Shown: positions 9,717 through 20,790, counted from the stretch's first letter. The stretch is 64,000 nt of DNA from Armigeres subalbatus (GCF_024139115.2 NC_085140.1:45664180-45728179), one strand, 5' to 3'. Program-made: numbers and translations. The notes: generated by a model from the letters alone, not told the origin.

Positions 9717-11064
9717 TCGAAAATCGATTTTCTCAAAAACTAATTTTTCAATATTTTTTATTTTTTGATATGTTGTAGCTGACAATAAATGCACTTTTTT
9801 GCACTATGGGCCATAATGGAGAAATAATGGACAAAAAAGTTATATTTTTTTCAAATAATTTGGTTTTTCAAAAATGGAAGAAATATTTTTTTACGTTTTT
9901 ATCGACTTGATTTTATGAAAGTACCCAAAATTTCTAATGGAAAAGGTGTACGGTATTTTTTTTTCTAAGTGGTACCGTTTTTGAGATACAGCGGTTAAAA
10001 GATAAAATGTACCGATTTTTTTAAATTACCAGTTATTTTTGAATGTTTTTCGATTCTATTCCACCATAATCACATTTTACTGATCCGTTGATATTTATTG
10101 ACAAATGCTAGTAAAGGAGTATTGGTTGGCCATTTTCATGGTATGAAATGATGAAGAAAAAATTCTTTACTTAGAAAAAATCAAATCCGAGTCCTTCAAG
10201 CTCACTATTTTTTGGTATATCATTTAGCGGAAGACTTATTATCAATAATACAGGAAATGAATAGAAAAGGAAGCCTAGACTATTCTTGGCCAATAGTAGG
10301 GGAAACGCCTGGTGCATGTTTAAACCTTTTGGCATTCGTTGCAGTATATGAATTTGTATTCAATTTGCTTTGGCCTTGCATCAATTGAGAAATACAGCCA
10401 AAGTTGAAATTGTAGAGTCCCAACAGTGAAATTACTTGAAAACTTCATTGAGCTAGGATCAATCATTCGAATATCTACCTTTCCATTACACAATAAATCA
10501 TTAACACTAGATTGGGTAGTATGTCTGGCACATTCCAAATCTACACCAACTAATTTAGCAATCCAAAACGTTTTTTTAAAACACGTTTCTTAATCCTTGC
10601 AACAGGTGTCCATTTTCAAATGCATTATTACCCTCTGAACTATCTTAAGCTTGTTATCTGCTTGTCATTGTCACTTGAATAAAATGCAATTTCTGTTATA
10701 ATTGCCAACTATAACAGAGGAGCGTTTGATTGAAATATCATTTATCAATATACGATACATAAGTTTCGGAGATAACCCGTCTTTTTGTATTTTTTTTTAG
10801 TATCAACTTTTGCCCAACTTTACCCTTCTGTGCAATGATTTATACTAGTTGTTTGCTATAACATATATCAAAAATTAATATAGTTGAAAGATTCTTTCCC
10901 AAGATGTTTCACTTTAAGGTTGTGTTTCGAAGAACAAATCATTTGTTTTTTCTATGTAAAGTATTTTTTCCACAACCTCCATCAAAATGGCCAATCACTG
11001 CTACATTACTAGCATTTGTCAATAAATATCAATAAATATCTCACGACGCTTTAGCGGGGCGAAG

Positions 11065-12468
11065 ATGAATGCAACGATGTCTGTGAAAGACACGAATGAT
11101 CAGTTATTGACCGACCCAACTGACCAGCTGAAACGCTGGTTCGAGCACTTCGAACAACTTTTTCAAGTGCCAGCCAGGCCATCACCACCTCGGCATGATC
11201 TGCCTAGGATCCGACGTATAACACGAGTCAATACCGAAGCTCCATCACTGCTAGAGATTCAAACAGCCATCCAAAGCATGAAATCGAATAAAGCCCCAGG
11301 GGTCGACCGCATATCAGCCGAGATGCTCAAAGCTGACCCCATGACATCCGCTCAACTACTGCATCGTTTATTTCGTAATGTCTGGGACACCGCAACTTTC
11401 CCGGTCGACTGGATGCAAGGTATCTTAGTGAAGGTGCCCAAAAAGGGTGACCTGACTGTATGCGATAACTGCCGTTGCATTATGTTGCTGTGTACCGTTC
11501 TCAAAGTTCTGTGCAAAATTATCCTAGCCCGGATTCAGGAGAAGATCGATGCGACTCTCCGGCGGCAGCAAGCCGGATTCCGTGCCGGAAGATCCTGTGT
11601 GGACCATATTGTCACGCTCCGCATCATTCTGGAGCAGGTCAACGAATTCCAAGAGTCCCTTTACTTGGTATTCATTGACTACGAAAAAGCTTTCGACCGT
11701 CTCAATCACGAGAATATGTGGGGTGCCCTGAGACGTAAGGGAGTTCCTGAGAAAATCATCGGCCTCATCGAGGCACAGTACGAGGCCTTCTCGTGTAGAG
11801 TGCTGCACAATGGGGTCTTGTCCGACCTTATCCGGGTCGTAGCTGGTGTGAGGCAAGGATGTATTCTATCACCGTTACTGTTCCTTATCGTAATCGACGA
11901 GATTCTGGTAGATGCGATTGACCGTGAACCAAACCGCGGGCTGTTATGGCAGCCTATAACCATGGAACACCTAAATGACTTCGAATTGGCGGATGATGTT
12001 GCACTCCTTGCTCAACTGCGCTCTGATATGCAGAGTAAGCTAAGCAACCTTGCCGAGCGCTTCTCTTCGGAAGGTTTAGTCATCAACGTCAACAAAACCA
12101 AATCGTTAGATGTAAACACGGTGAGTCCTTCCAGTTTCACAGTTGCCGGGCAACCAGTGGAGAATATTGAAAGCTTCCAATATCTTGGTACCCAAATGGC
12201 GTCAGACGGCGGTACCAAGATCGACATAGCCGCACGGATCAAGAAAGCAAGGGCTGCCTTTGCGAGTTTAAGAAATATCTGGAAAAACAGGCAGATAAGT
12301 GAACGCACCAAAATACGAATTTTCAACTCTAACGTGAAATCTGTGCTGTTATACGCTAGCGAAACATGGTGTGTATCAGTGGAGAACACTCAACGGCTGC
12401 AGGTGTTCATTAACAGATGCCTGCGGTATATAATTCGGGCCTGGTGGCCTCACAACTGGATCGTTTGA
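11065..12468 (+). CDS. LINE reverse transcriptase, C-terminal part of pol
   Basis: The 467-codon frame covers the fingers and palm of a non-LTR reverse transcriptase. NKAPGVDRISAEML is at residues ~73-86, CRCIMLLCTVLKVLCKII at ~138-155, QQAGFRAGRSCVDHI at ~168-182, VFIDYEKAFDRL (motif A) at ~202-213, AGVRQGCILSPLLF (motif B) at ~263-276 and LADDVALL (catalytic AsDD) at ~308-315. The thumb region SFQYLGTQMASDGGT and the basic C terminus follow. The ATG at 11065 is only the first one after truncation. A slip at about 12464-12467 ends the frame early. Confidence 0.85.
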   Translation: MNATMSVKDTNDQLLTDPTDQLKRWFEHFEQLFQVPARPSPPRHDLPRIRRITRVNTEAPSLLEIQTAIQSMKSNKAPGVDRISAEMLKADPMTSAQLLHRLFRNVWDTATFPVDWMQGILVKVPKKGDLTVCDNCRCIMLLCTVLKVLCKIILARIQEKIDATLRRQQAGFRAGRSCVDHIVTLRIILEQVNEFQESLYLVFIDYEKAFDRLNHENMWGALRRKGVPEKIIGLIEAQYEAFSCRVLHNGVLSDLIRVVAGVRQGCILSPLLFLIVIDEILVDAIDREPNRGLLWQPITMEHLNDFELADDVALLAQLRSDMQSKLSNLAERFSSEGLVINVNKTKSLDVNTVSPSSFTVAGQPVENIESFQYLGTQMASDGGTKIDIAARIKKARAAFASLRNIWKNRQISERTKIRIFNSNVKSVLLYASETWCVSVENTQRLQVFINRCLRYIIRAWWPHNWIV

Positions 12469-12781
12469 GATCGAGCTCCATCGTCGTTGTCACCAGAGGC
12501 CGATAGCAACAGAAATTCGGGATCGGAAGTGGGGCTGGGTCGGCCACACTCTACGTAGGGGCGGAAACGAAATCTGTAAACAAGCATTAGACTGGAACCC
12601 AGCGGGACATCGCAGCAGAGGCAGACCCAGAGGCTCATGGCGACGAAGCCTCAATAAAGAAATAAAAGAAGTCGACCGAAATCTAACCTGGCAACAGGTT
12701 AAAGCGATAGCCGGGCAACACTCAGGATGGAGATCTTTCAAGTCGGCCCTTTGCACCACCGGAGGTGTACAGGATCCATAA
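12467..12781 (+). pseudogene. Out-of-frame C terminus of the LINE pol
   Basis: In the shifted frame, 104 codons run without a stop from EIELHRRCHQRPIATEI through KWGWVGHTLRRGGNEIC, NPAGHRSRGRPRGSWRR and WQQVKAIAGQHSGWRSF to TAA at 12779. This WGH-LRR...RGRP..WRR pattern is the usual tail of RTE/CR1-like pol proteins. It shows that the upstream TGA at 12466 results from a one-base frameshift. Confidence 0.8.
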
Positions 12782-13156
12782 GTAAATTAAAAGTCAATAA
12801 ATATCCATAAGTCCGTAAAATTTGATTCTAGGTTGTATAGAATCGAAAAATAATCAAAAACGAACGAAAATTTAAAAAATTGGTATAATTTATCTATTGA
12901 CCGCTGTTTCTCAGAAACACTAGAACTTAGAAAAAAATACTGTACACCTTTTCCATTGGAAATTTTGCGTACTTTCATAAAATTGAATCGATAAAAACGT
13001 AAAAAAATATTTCAAGCATTTTGAAAAACAAATTTATTAAAAAAAATATATAACTCCATTATGACCCATAGTGCTAAAAAGTACATATATTGTACGCTAC
13101 AACATATCAAAAAATAAAGAAATTTGAAAAAATCGTTTTTGAGAAAATCGATTTTT

Positions 13157-14794
13157 AAGTTTTATTTTCAATGATTGAACAATTTCTTTTCACAGTGTAT
13201 ATTTTTTTCACGTAGCCTCAATGATTACCTAAAACATTGTCGAAGACACCAAAACGATCGGACAAACCGTTTTCATGTTATATTCTTTTGAAAGTGTTAA
13301 AGGTGTTTTTGCTTAGAGCCTTGTTAAAAGTTATATTAGAGACAAAATGGCAAACCAATGATGCAAATGGTGTTTTTCGGTCACAAAGAATGTATATGCG
13401 AAATTTCAGGGAAATCAAAAAATACAAAATTGAAATCTCAAAAAAAAAATCATGATTCCATTGATCAGTATGCAAAACGCCTTTTTGCGATGAAGTCTGT
13501 ATGTCCTGAAGTTTTCAATGCAATCCTAGAGGCTGCTGCAAACAAATGCGTCATAAATGGACGGAAAAACCACATATTACTCTTACTTATCGAATAAAAC
13601 GGTTCATGAGTTATGATGAGATCTGTGAAATCATAAATTACTCGCTGAACTACTTATTATTCCGAAATAATATACACATCTTCCCCCATATACCGTGCGA
13701 CATCTGACATTCTTCGCTGGAAGCGGTTAATAATTTCGAAAATTGACCTATCATCGCCGCCTCCTCTCGCATGCAATTGCTCAGATCAGAGCAATCAAAC
13801 GACCCGATCAAAATTACGTAAGCACGCTGTTCGTGTGACGCAGTGTCAGCCGGCGGGCAAAATTTTGCGAAAAATCTCCAGCCCCTATATACCGGCTAGC
13901 CCGCATTGAGCCACATAAAGGACAACCAGGTCAATACTACCCGAATAGTGGCAATGAGTAAAACTAGATGTTATTGACTCAAAAAAAACATTGGACTACG
14001 GTGATACAATTGCATTATATTTAAAAAATCAAGCTTTTCAGTATCTAGCATAACTTTTATTCCAACAGTCAGAAAAATATTAGTTACCGTAAGACCATTT
14101 TCATCTACTCGGTAAGCTCACGACATAATTTCAACGGGTTTCGCATAAGAGCGCCCGATTACATGTTTCCGACGTTGGTTGACTGGGGCACGCACGATTC
14201 CCAGGAAATAAAAACATGAAATATTGGAGGTAGGTCAGCTTTTCTTCGATGCCGTTGCCAAAAATGTGCAACCCATTATAGGTGCATAAGTATGTAGAAG
14301 ATGTAGAGGTAGACGGTTGCGAACTGACGACGCGACAGCGATCCGTGACATGAATATGGTCTCGTCTGTTCTCGCCAATTTGTAGGTACTACAACAGCCG
14401 GGACAGCCACTCTAGGCGGAACCATGCTGCGATGAACTACACACTCGCGGATCATATCAGAATCCCGAAATCTGTCTTCGGCTGTCTTCCCAACTGTTTC
14501 GTACTTCTTTGGTTACAATGTATTCTGCCATACCGTGATCTTCTCAGTCACAATTGTCGTGGATGGATGATTGGACACACCTCTGCACTATGGGGATCTT
14601 CCATACAAGGAGATGGTCAAACATATGATCACTTTTATTCTGCCTTTTTGTCCTTCCTCATGTGTATTGTTTTTGGATCAATTGAATGATAGACAATTTG
14701 TGCGTTACTATGTGAATCTGGTCATTTCATCAGATTCAATTCTTTACCTATTTTTTATTACCTATTTCGAATTTTTGATTAAAAAAACTTCTTT
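13157..14794. other. Unassigned DNA
   Basis: No gene is recognisable; frames are under 95 codons and overlap each other. A TATATACC motif near 13886, in otherwise GC-richer sequence (13740-13920), could be a core promoter or just chance. No terminal repeats were found. Confidence 0.4.
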
Positions 14795-15545
14795 TGAAAC
14801 TCTTTTCGGATGTTCCTTAAAATTCTCTTTCGGAAATTCCTTGAAGGAATGATTCGGAAATTTCTCTTGTGATTCATTTGGAAACTCCTTCAGGAATAAT
14901 TTCCGCTAAGAATTTCTTTGAACATGGTTTGCTTCAGAAAATCTTCCGGAGTTGCCTTTGTAAATTTCTCTTAAGAAAGCATATTATTATTATTCCTTAG
15001 CATATTTATTAAGAAATTCTTTCTGAAATTCCTGCAGGCATTATACCGAATATTTGATTGGAAATTTGTATCTGGAAATTTATTAAAGAATGAATTTCTG
15101 TGAAAAGCCCGAAAATATTTTGTAGAAGGATTTCTAAAAATATTTTCGAAAGAATTCCCAATGGGGTTTACACATCCGAAGAAATTCCTGAAGAAATTTC
15201 CGAGTGATCTCTAATTTTCTAATTTCTGAAGAGGTTCCTGAAAGAATTCTTAAACGAATTTCTAAAGGCATCTACTATGGAAATTCTAAAGATATTTCCG
15301 CAGGTCAAAAGGTATTTCTGGAACAGTTGCCAAATAAATTTCCGGAGTAAATCCTGAAGGTATTTCTGAAAGATTTCCTGAAGTAAGTACTGAAAGAGTT
15401 CCTGGAATATGCTTTTATGGGGGACGAAGAAATTAATTAAGGAATATTTCGAAGTATTTTTTGAAGAAATTTCTGAATGAATTTCTGAAGAAATTTCAGA
15501 TAAAAATTCGAAGATCGAAAATCGAAGAAATTCTGCCTTGATTCG
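14795..15545. repeat. Degenerate GAAATTCCTGAAGAAATTTC-type array
   Basis: Short blocks such as GAAATTCCT, GAAGAAATT and AAATTTCTGAAG recur every 15-30 bp with substitutions and indels. The sequence is partly self-complementary (AATTTC/GAAATT). The same kind of array reappears at 20200-20790 and 22290-22700. Confidence 0.75.
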
Positions 15546-16546
15546 TTAAGGAAGTTTGATCATCGGGTGCTGGAAAGAAATGAAGGATACACTCAATATC
15601 AAACTTCTGCTGAATAACAATAATAATTTATTAATAGTACATTACCACATTAAACCTCCATCTGTTGGTGTTGAGCGATGGACACGCCAGCTAGTTCGAG
15701 AGAACGCGAAGTGAAAACAATCTGCCTCGAAGAGCAGACATTTTTTAATCAATGTTTCAACCAATCACGTTGATGCTGGCCATATATCAATTTATTAGTG
15801 CAGGAGTGATCGTGTTGTACAAGCTTATTAAACAAAGCACATTGATTTCGCGTTGGATTGATTTGGAACACGCTTTTCGTGTTCGTGTTCTTAAAATAAC
15901 TTCGTGCTCAAAAAATATTTAGTCGCTTACCAACTCTTTCTCGTGGCGCTCACGGAGCTGCAGAGGATCTGCAAAGGATCTTCGGTTTCTTGTGACTTTC
16001 GTATCCCAAGAAAATTATTCAATTGGTGACCTTTGCGAGTTTGTATTAATAATTAAACACTGGAACTTCACGTAAATCCCTGCCTAAATCTTCGCGCTTT
16101 TTTCGATTATTTGTATCTGACGCTCATTCACTTGCTAGAAAGATTAAATTTATTGTCAATGTTGCTAAACTTCCGAATGATGGGAATACCATTTTACAAT
16201 TTTCGATCTTTCATTTGAACAATTTCGCTTTCAAAATAACAATGTTGTATTTATCGAAACACTTTTAAATTAAAAGTTTTATTTTCACAGTAGATGACGT
16301 TATGTTTTACCTGATATTAAACTTTTCTTGTCTTTGTAAAAATAAAAACAAATGTATCTGCTGGATCTTTGCTGTGCAGCCTATCAACACCTATCAATCT
16401 TCTGTTATCGCCTCTTCCTGTAAATAATACATTTGGTGCGGGTGTGAATCTTGTTTAACCGCAATTGCAGATCACGTCTATTCCCAAATTACGGAAGGTC
16501 TCCTGAAGACTTAACCTCACTTCTCGGGAATGTTGGTCACGGGTTT
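15546..16546. other. Unassigned AT-rich DNA
   Basis: No gene or clear repeat. ATTGGTGACCTTTGCGAG near 16022 weakly resembles an LTR-element primer binding site, but no flanking direct repeats or gag/pol frames support that. Confidence 0.35.
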
Positions 16547-16796
16547 GCTTAGAGACTCTCGCTGGCATTCGGACGATAATCAGCCGCCCCTAACATGAAG
16601 AACAGACGCTCGATCAGATTTACACCTCATGAGAGAAGCAAACTCTCAAACCCCCATAGTTCCCACCAAGGTTGGTTACCCAATCTTCCCTAAGGTTGCT
16701 CGTATCCCTGCCAGTACAACGGGGAGGTATGGATAGAAGTTGCTGGGTAAGAGGCTAAGGACCCAGCATTTGCCATGCCATACAATAGTGAATAGG
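16547..16796 (-). mobile_element. 5' fragment of the 54-kb-type LINE
   Basis: On the minus strand this matches the 5' untranslated region of the LINE at 54378, in the same order: the terminal GGCATGGCAAATGCTGGG, then CTTACCCAGCAACT, GGTTACC...GGGAAG, CTCATGAGGTG, GAGCGTCTGTTCTTC and GCCAGCGAGAGTCTCTAAG. The match includes the very 5' terminus, so it confirms where that family begins. There is only one copy of the GCGTCTGTTCT block, whereas the 54-kb element has two. Confidence 0.82.
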
Positions 16797-16812
16797 GACC
16801 ATAGTCCGGCGG

Positions 16813-16950
16813 GCCGGGTCCCGGTGCTGGTCTAGGCAATTTTCGGTCTTGAAATTGTCTCGACTGCCCTGGGCATAACAGTATCATCGTGTTAGCGAGG
16901 CGGCAATGCCCCAGTGGGTGATGTTATCCCAATCAGAAGAAGAAGAAGAA
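16813..16950 (+). mobile_element. Short SINE with 16-bp TSD and internal deletion
   Basis: Exact 16-bp duplications GACCATAGTCCGGCGG flank it at 16797-16812 and 16951-16966. The body starts just before the B-box end (GGTCCCGGTGCTGGTC). It lacks the A box and the ~100-bp middle between GTGTTAGC and GAGGCGG compared with the copy at 17764. It ends in a GAA run. The duplication proves it inserted as this short form or lost sequence afterwards. Confidence 0.9.
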
Positions 16951-16966
16951 GACCATAGTCCGGCGG

Positions 16967-17450
16967 CAAATTTGGCCGAGGTTTGCCGAAAATGTCATTT
17001 GGTCGAACAGTTTCTTTGGCTGAAAAAAATAAAACAGTTGGCCGAATAGCTCAATTGGCTAAAATGGTCTTGTGGCAGAAAGTGTCATTTGGAGAAGATG
17101 AGCATGCGGCCGAACGTGTCGTTCTGCTGAATTGGTCCTTTTGCCAAAAAAGCCGTTTAGCCGAATTAGAAAAGAAATGTTTTGCCAAACGACGATTTCT
17201 ACCATTACTACCTTTTTCGGCCGAACGATCATTTCGGCCAAAAGACATTTTCAGCCAAATGAACTGTTGGGGCAAACAACTTCTCGTTCAAATTAGTAGT
17301 TCGGCCGAATGTGCCTTTCGGCTACTTGTCGCTTTCAGCCAAATGTCATTTTCGGTCAAACCATTTTAGACCTAATACCGTTTCGGACAAACGTTTAATT
17401 CGGCCTTATGGAATTTGGCTAGATGACTTTCGGCCTAACGTATTCAACCA
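16967..17450. repeat. TTCGGCC/GGCCGAA degenerate array (left)
   Basis: Units of about 20-25 bp are centred on (T)TTCGGCCGAA or TTGGCCAAA and separated by short ATG/CATTTT linkers. The core is palindromic, so the array is open in several frames on both strands without being a gene. A matching array occurs at 19740-20195. Confidence 0.85.
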
Positions 17451-17479
17451 AGTGGCATTCGAATAAATGGGTTTACGCC

Positions 17480-17665
17480 GGTTGTATACTGTTTCGCCGA
17501 AAAACATTTCGCGGAATTTTTTTTCGCGGTACGACATTCCACGGAATGTATCAACTCTCCGAAACACATTTCGCGGAATGCACCTTTTTTCCGAAAGACA
17601 TTTCGCGGAATGTACCTTTTCACCGAAAATCATTCCGCGGAATGCCATTTGGCGGAATTCAGTTA
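17480..17665. repeat. CGCGGAATG degenerate array (left)
   Basis: Tandem blocks of ATTTCGCGGAATGNNCCTTTTC, about 28-30 bp each, with palindromic TTCCGCGGAA cores at the right edge. A mirror-like array lies at 19515-19700. Confidence 0.85.
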
Positions 17666-17763
17666 GAATAATTGTCATTCAAATATTTACCGATTTCTGC
17701 TTAATTACATGAAATCTGGGATATATTTTCGGATTTAATGCAAACCCTGGATTAAATGGGACC

Positions 17764-18055
17764 CTCCTTAGCCGTGCGGTAAGATGCGCGGCTACAAAGC
17801 AAGACCATGCTGAGGGTGGCTGGGTTCGATTCCCGGTGCCGGTCTAGACAATTTTCGGATTGGAAATTGTCTCGACTTCCCTGGGCATAAAAGTATCATC
17901 GTGTTAGCCTCATGATATACGAATGCAGAAATGGTAACTTGGCTTAGAAACCTCGCAGTTAATAACTGTGGAAGTGCTTAATGAACACTAAGCTGCGAGG
18001 CGGCCATGTCCCAGTGGGGGATGTAATGCCAACGAAGAAGAAGAAGAAGAAGAAG
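17764..18055 (+). mobile_element. tRNA-derived SINE (family 2), full length
   Basis: It opens with TTAGCCGTGCGGTAAGATG (A-box region). The B box GGGTTCGATTCCC is about 55 bp on. A conserved body follows (GACAATTTTCGGATTGGAAA, TCGACTTCCCTGGGCAT, AAGTATCATCGTGTTAGC, ACTTGGCTTAGAAACC, GGAAGTGCTTAATGAACA, ATGTCCCAGTGGGGGATG) and then (GAA)n. Partial copies in this window lie at 16813, 19285, 61634 and 62412. The style resembles mosquito tRNA-related SINEs. Confidence 0.9.
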
Positions 18056-18348
18056 CAGACCCGAACCCGACATAATTTAATTATTTAAGCCCGCACAAAA
18101 GTTTTCCCCGAAAAATTCTAATTAGATATTTTCTGGTTCTCTTCAATCTGAGAAAAATGTAAGCCCAAACAACGAACTAGCCTCACGATTAACAAAACTG
18201 AATAAAATAATTTTCAGTATTTTATTTCTTAAACCCGTACCCGACCCGGACCCGATTTTTTTGTCTCGCAAACCCGTACCCGACCCGAACCCGATATTGT
18301 TCGACTCGGGTTGCGGGTTACGAAACCTGAAACCCCACCATCTACCGC
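18056..18348. repeat. ACCCGR-type short repeats
   Basis: CAGACCCGAACCCGAC at 18056 and the 18235-18320 stretch (ACCCGTACCCGACCCGGACC, then the inverse CGACTCGGGTTGCGGGTT) form a short repeat of ACCCGA/ACCCGT hexamers ending in its own inverse. AT-rich DNA separates the two blocks. No gene. Confidence 0.6.
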
Positions 18349-19253
18349 CCGTTACAAGGCGAGAGGAGTTGCTAATGTTTTCTTTCAAAGAACACGTCTT
18401 CCCGGTATAAGGCGAAGGGAGGGGATACGTCTTCTTTAAATGGATGCATTTGCTCTATATAAGGTGAAAGGAGTTAATAATGCCTTCTTAAAAAGAATGC
18501 GTCTGCTCGGTATAAGGCGAAGGCAGGGTAACGCCTTCTTTAAATGGATGCATCTGCCCGGTATAAGGCGAAAGGAGTTGACAATGCCTTCTTTAAAAGA
18601 ACGCGTCTGCCCGGTATAAGGCGAAAGGAGTTGATAATGCCTTCTTAAAAAGAATGCATCTGCTCGGTATAAAGGCGAAGGCAGGGGTAACGCCTTCTTA
18701 AAGTGGATGCATCTGCCTGATATAAGGCGGAGAGAGTTGATAATGCCTTCTTTAAAAGAACGCTTCTGTCCGGTATAAGGCGAAGGGAGGGGTCACGCCT
18801 TCTTTAAATGGATGCATCTGCCCGGTATAAGGCGAAAGGAGTTGATAATGCCTTCTTTAAAAGAACGCGTCTGCCCGGTATAAGGCGAAAGGAGGGGTAA
18901 TGCCTTCTTAAAATGGATGCATCTGCTCGGTATAAGGCGAAAGGAGTTGATAATGCCTTCTTTAAAAGAATGCGTCTGTCCGGTATAATGCGAAGGGAGG
19001 GGTAACGCCTTCTTTAAATGGATGCATCTGCCCGGTATAAGGCGAAAGGAGTTGATAATGCCTTCTTTAAAAGAACGCGCCTCTCCGGTATAAGACGATG
19101 GGAGGGGTAATGCCTTCTTTAAATGTATGCATCTGCCCGGTATAAAGCGAAAGGAGTTGATAATGTATTCTTTAAATGAACGCTTCTGTCCGGTATAAGG
19201 CGAAAGGAGGGGTAACGTTTTCTTTAAATGGATGGTTCTGCCCGGTATAAGGG
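18349..19253. repeat. Two-type 52/53-bp higher-order tandem repeat
   Basis: Seventeen monomers end in (C)CCGGTATAAGGCG. Type A has GGAGTTGATAATG...AAAAGAACGCGTCTG and is about 53 bp; type B has GGAGGGGTAACG...AAATGGATGCATCTG and is about 52 bp. They alternate A-B throughout, giving a ~105-bp higher-order unit, except for two neighbouring A monomers near 18568 and 18622. The second of those carries a B-like GCATCTG end. This pattern implies amplification of a dimer with one later crossover. Confidence 0.92.
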
Positions 19254-19284
19254 GCAGTTGAAACTATTTCTAAATATTCTGGGA

Positions 19285-19503
19285 GGCGTTCCTTAGCCGT
19301 GCGGGAAGATGCGTGACTGCCAAGCAAGACTATGCTGAAGGAGGTTGGGTTCAACTTCTGGCCCGGTCTAGGAAATTAATCGAAAAAAAATTTCGGCTTT
19401 TATTAAAGTTTCAACGTGTTAATCTCGTGTTAAACGAATGCAAAAGACGGTTACTTGGCTTAGAAACCCTCGCAGGTAATAATTGTGGGAATGCTGAATG
19501 AAC
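19285..19503 (+). mobile_element. Degenerate SINE (family 2)
   Basis: TTAGCCGTGCGGGAAGATG, GAAGGAGGTTGGGTTCAACT, CCCGGTCTAGG, ACGAATGCAAAAGACGG, ACTTGGCTTAGAAACCCTCG and AATGCTGAATGAACA follow the order of the 17764 copy, with many substitutions. The 3' part after AATGAACA is missing. Confidence 0.85.
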
Positions 19504-19514
19504 AAAGATCATTA

Positions 19515-19700
19515 TTAATCATATTCCGCGAAGGGGTGTATTCCGCGAAATGGTACATTCCGCCAAAAGTCATTCGGCGAAAAGGTACAAACCGCCAAAT
19601 GTCGTACCGCGAAAAGTTACAAACTGCCAAATGTTATTCCGCGAAATGTTCAACCGCGAAAATGAATTCTGCGAAATAGTTTTCGGTGAAATGTTATACA
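19515..19700. repeat. CGCGAAATG degenerate array (right)
   Basis: Blocks like ATTCCGCGAAATGGTACATT repeat every 20-30 bp. The right edge, TTTTCGGTGAAATGTTATAC plus AATCGTTTACGCC, is a near inverse of the left edge of the 17480 array (TTTACGCCGGTTGTATACTG then TTTCGCC). Confidence 0.8.
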
Positions 19701-19739
19701 ATCGTTTACGCCGAATGACCTTCCTTCGGTCAGACGACA

Positions 19740-20195
19740 GGTAGGGCCAATATGTCATTTGGCCGAACAAACCTTCAGGCCGAAACCCATCTAGCCGAAA
19801 ATGCCAAACAACCATTTGGCCGAAAATGTTATTTGGCTAAACAGATGGATGTTTTTGACCATATAACCCGTTCAGTAATCAACGTTTAGCCGATGGACCA
19901 AATGACATTTTCGATCAAATGGCCCTTTCTGTAAAACGACATTTTCGGCCTTATAACCTATTCGGCCAAACGACCATTTCAGCCAAACGACGTGTTAGGG
20001 AAGAGTGCTTTTCGGCCAAATTGCCAACTCGGTCGTATGTCGCTTTGGCCAAACTGTTTTCCGTTGTAGAACCGTTTCACCCAAACGTTCGTTTCGGTCA
20101 AATGCAATTCGACTTGATGATTTTTGACTTACTGTATAATTCGGCCAAATGCCTTCCCTTAATGATTTTCGGCCAAACGGCCCTTCCTCTTTTTT
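19740..20195. repeat. TTGGCCGAAA degenerate array (right)
   Basis: The unit type is the same as at 16967-17450: TTTGGCCGAAAATG, TTCGGCCAAACGACC and variants every 20-25 bp. It ends at TTTTCGGCCAAACGGCCCTT. Confidence 0.85.
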
Positions 20196-20199
20196 TTAT

Positions 20200-20790
20200 A
20201 ATTTTCATTGAACTTCCGAGGAATTTCTTATGGACAACACAAAGAATTTCCTGCACAAATCCAAAGAAATTCCTTCAAATTTTCGATTTTTTCTTCGGTG
20301 AAATACCGAACAGTTTTCATTAAAAATTTAAAAAATACGTAAAAGTTCTGAACAATTTTTTTTGTTGATGTTCACATTTTGAACAATCTCCCGCAAATCT
20401 CTCCTGAAGAATTAGCTGTGTAAATTTCGAAGAATACTCAACAAAAACTTTCCGTGTATTTTCTGAACGTTTTCCTGTAGAAACTTGGAACCATTTTCCG
20501 TGAAAATTATGAAGAATTTTTCATGTTAATTCCCAAGAATTTCCCACGGAAATACCAAACAATTTTCCTTGGAAATTCCAATGTGCTTCTTTGGAAATTC
20601 CAAAGAATTCTCAAAACTTTGAAGTAGTTGCCATGGAAAATCCGAAAGCAATTTTCAAATGAATATTTTGCTCAGAGAACTTTTAGGAGAATGTCATCAG
20701 GTTTTTCAGACGAAATTCAAAAGTTTCTTTCGTTAAAATTTTAAAAACATTCCGAAAAAATGCAATTTTTTTCAAGAAACGAACGTAAAA
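20200..20790. repeat. Degenerate GGAAATTCCAAAGAATT array
   Basis: Motifs AATTTCCC.CGGAAAT, GGAAATTCC and CAAAGAATT recur throughout with AT-rich linkers. This is low-complexity, non-coding sequence of the same type as 14795-15545. Confidence 0.7.

Larger units (their letters stand above)
11031..12792 (+). mobile_element. 5'-truncated non-LTR retrotransposon, 13-bp TSD
   Basis: The copy lies between exact 13-bp duplications GTCAATAAATATC at 11018-11030 and 12793-12805. It lacks the endonuclease, so target-primed reverse transcription ended early. It ends in a short A-rich tail (TAAATTAAAA). The target is the right arm of the fold-back element. It codes for a reverse transcriptase of the endonuclease-bearing LINE type (RTE/CR1-like architecture), but it is a different lineage from the two LINEs at 36.8-40.1 and 54.4-57.8 kb. 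Confidence 0.88.
9717..13156. mobile_element. Long fold-back element containing a LINE
   Basis: The left arm (9719 to about 10190) starts GAAAATCGATTTTCTCAAAA. The right arm ends with its inverse at 13135-13156. Inner segments pair as well: GACAAATGCTAGTAA at about 10099 with ATTACTAGCATTTGTC at 11005-11020, and GGTTGGCCATTTT with AAAATGGCCAATC. With the LINE at 11031-12792 and one copy of its 13-bp duplication removed, the right arm is continuous and the element is about 1.66 kb. The loop (10190-10920) is AT-rich and non-coding. Confidence 0.8.

Noticed and set aside
16022..16045. LTR primer-binding site (TGGTGACC)
   Set aside because: No flanking LTR-like direct repeats and no gag or pol sequence nearby.
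18349..19253. CRISPR array
   Set aside because: There are no unique spacers: whole monomers repeat, and the context is eukaryotic repeats.
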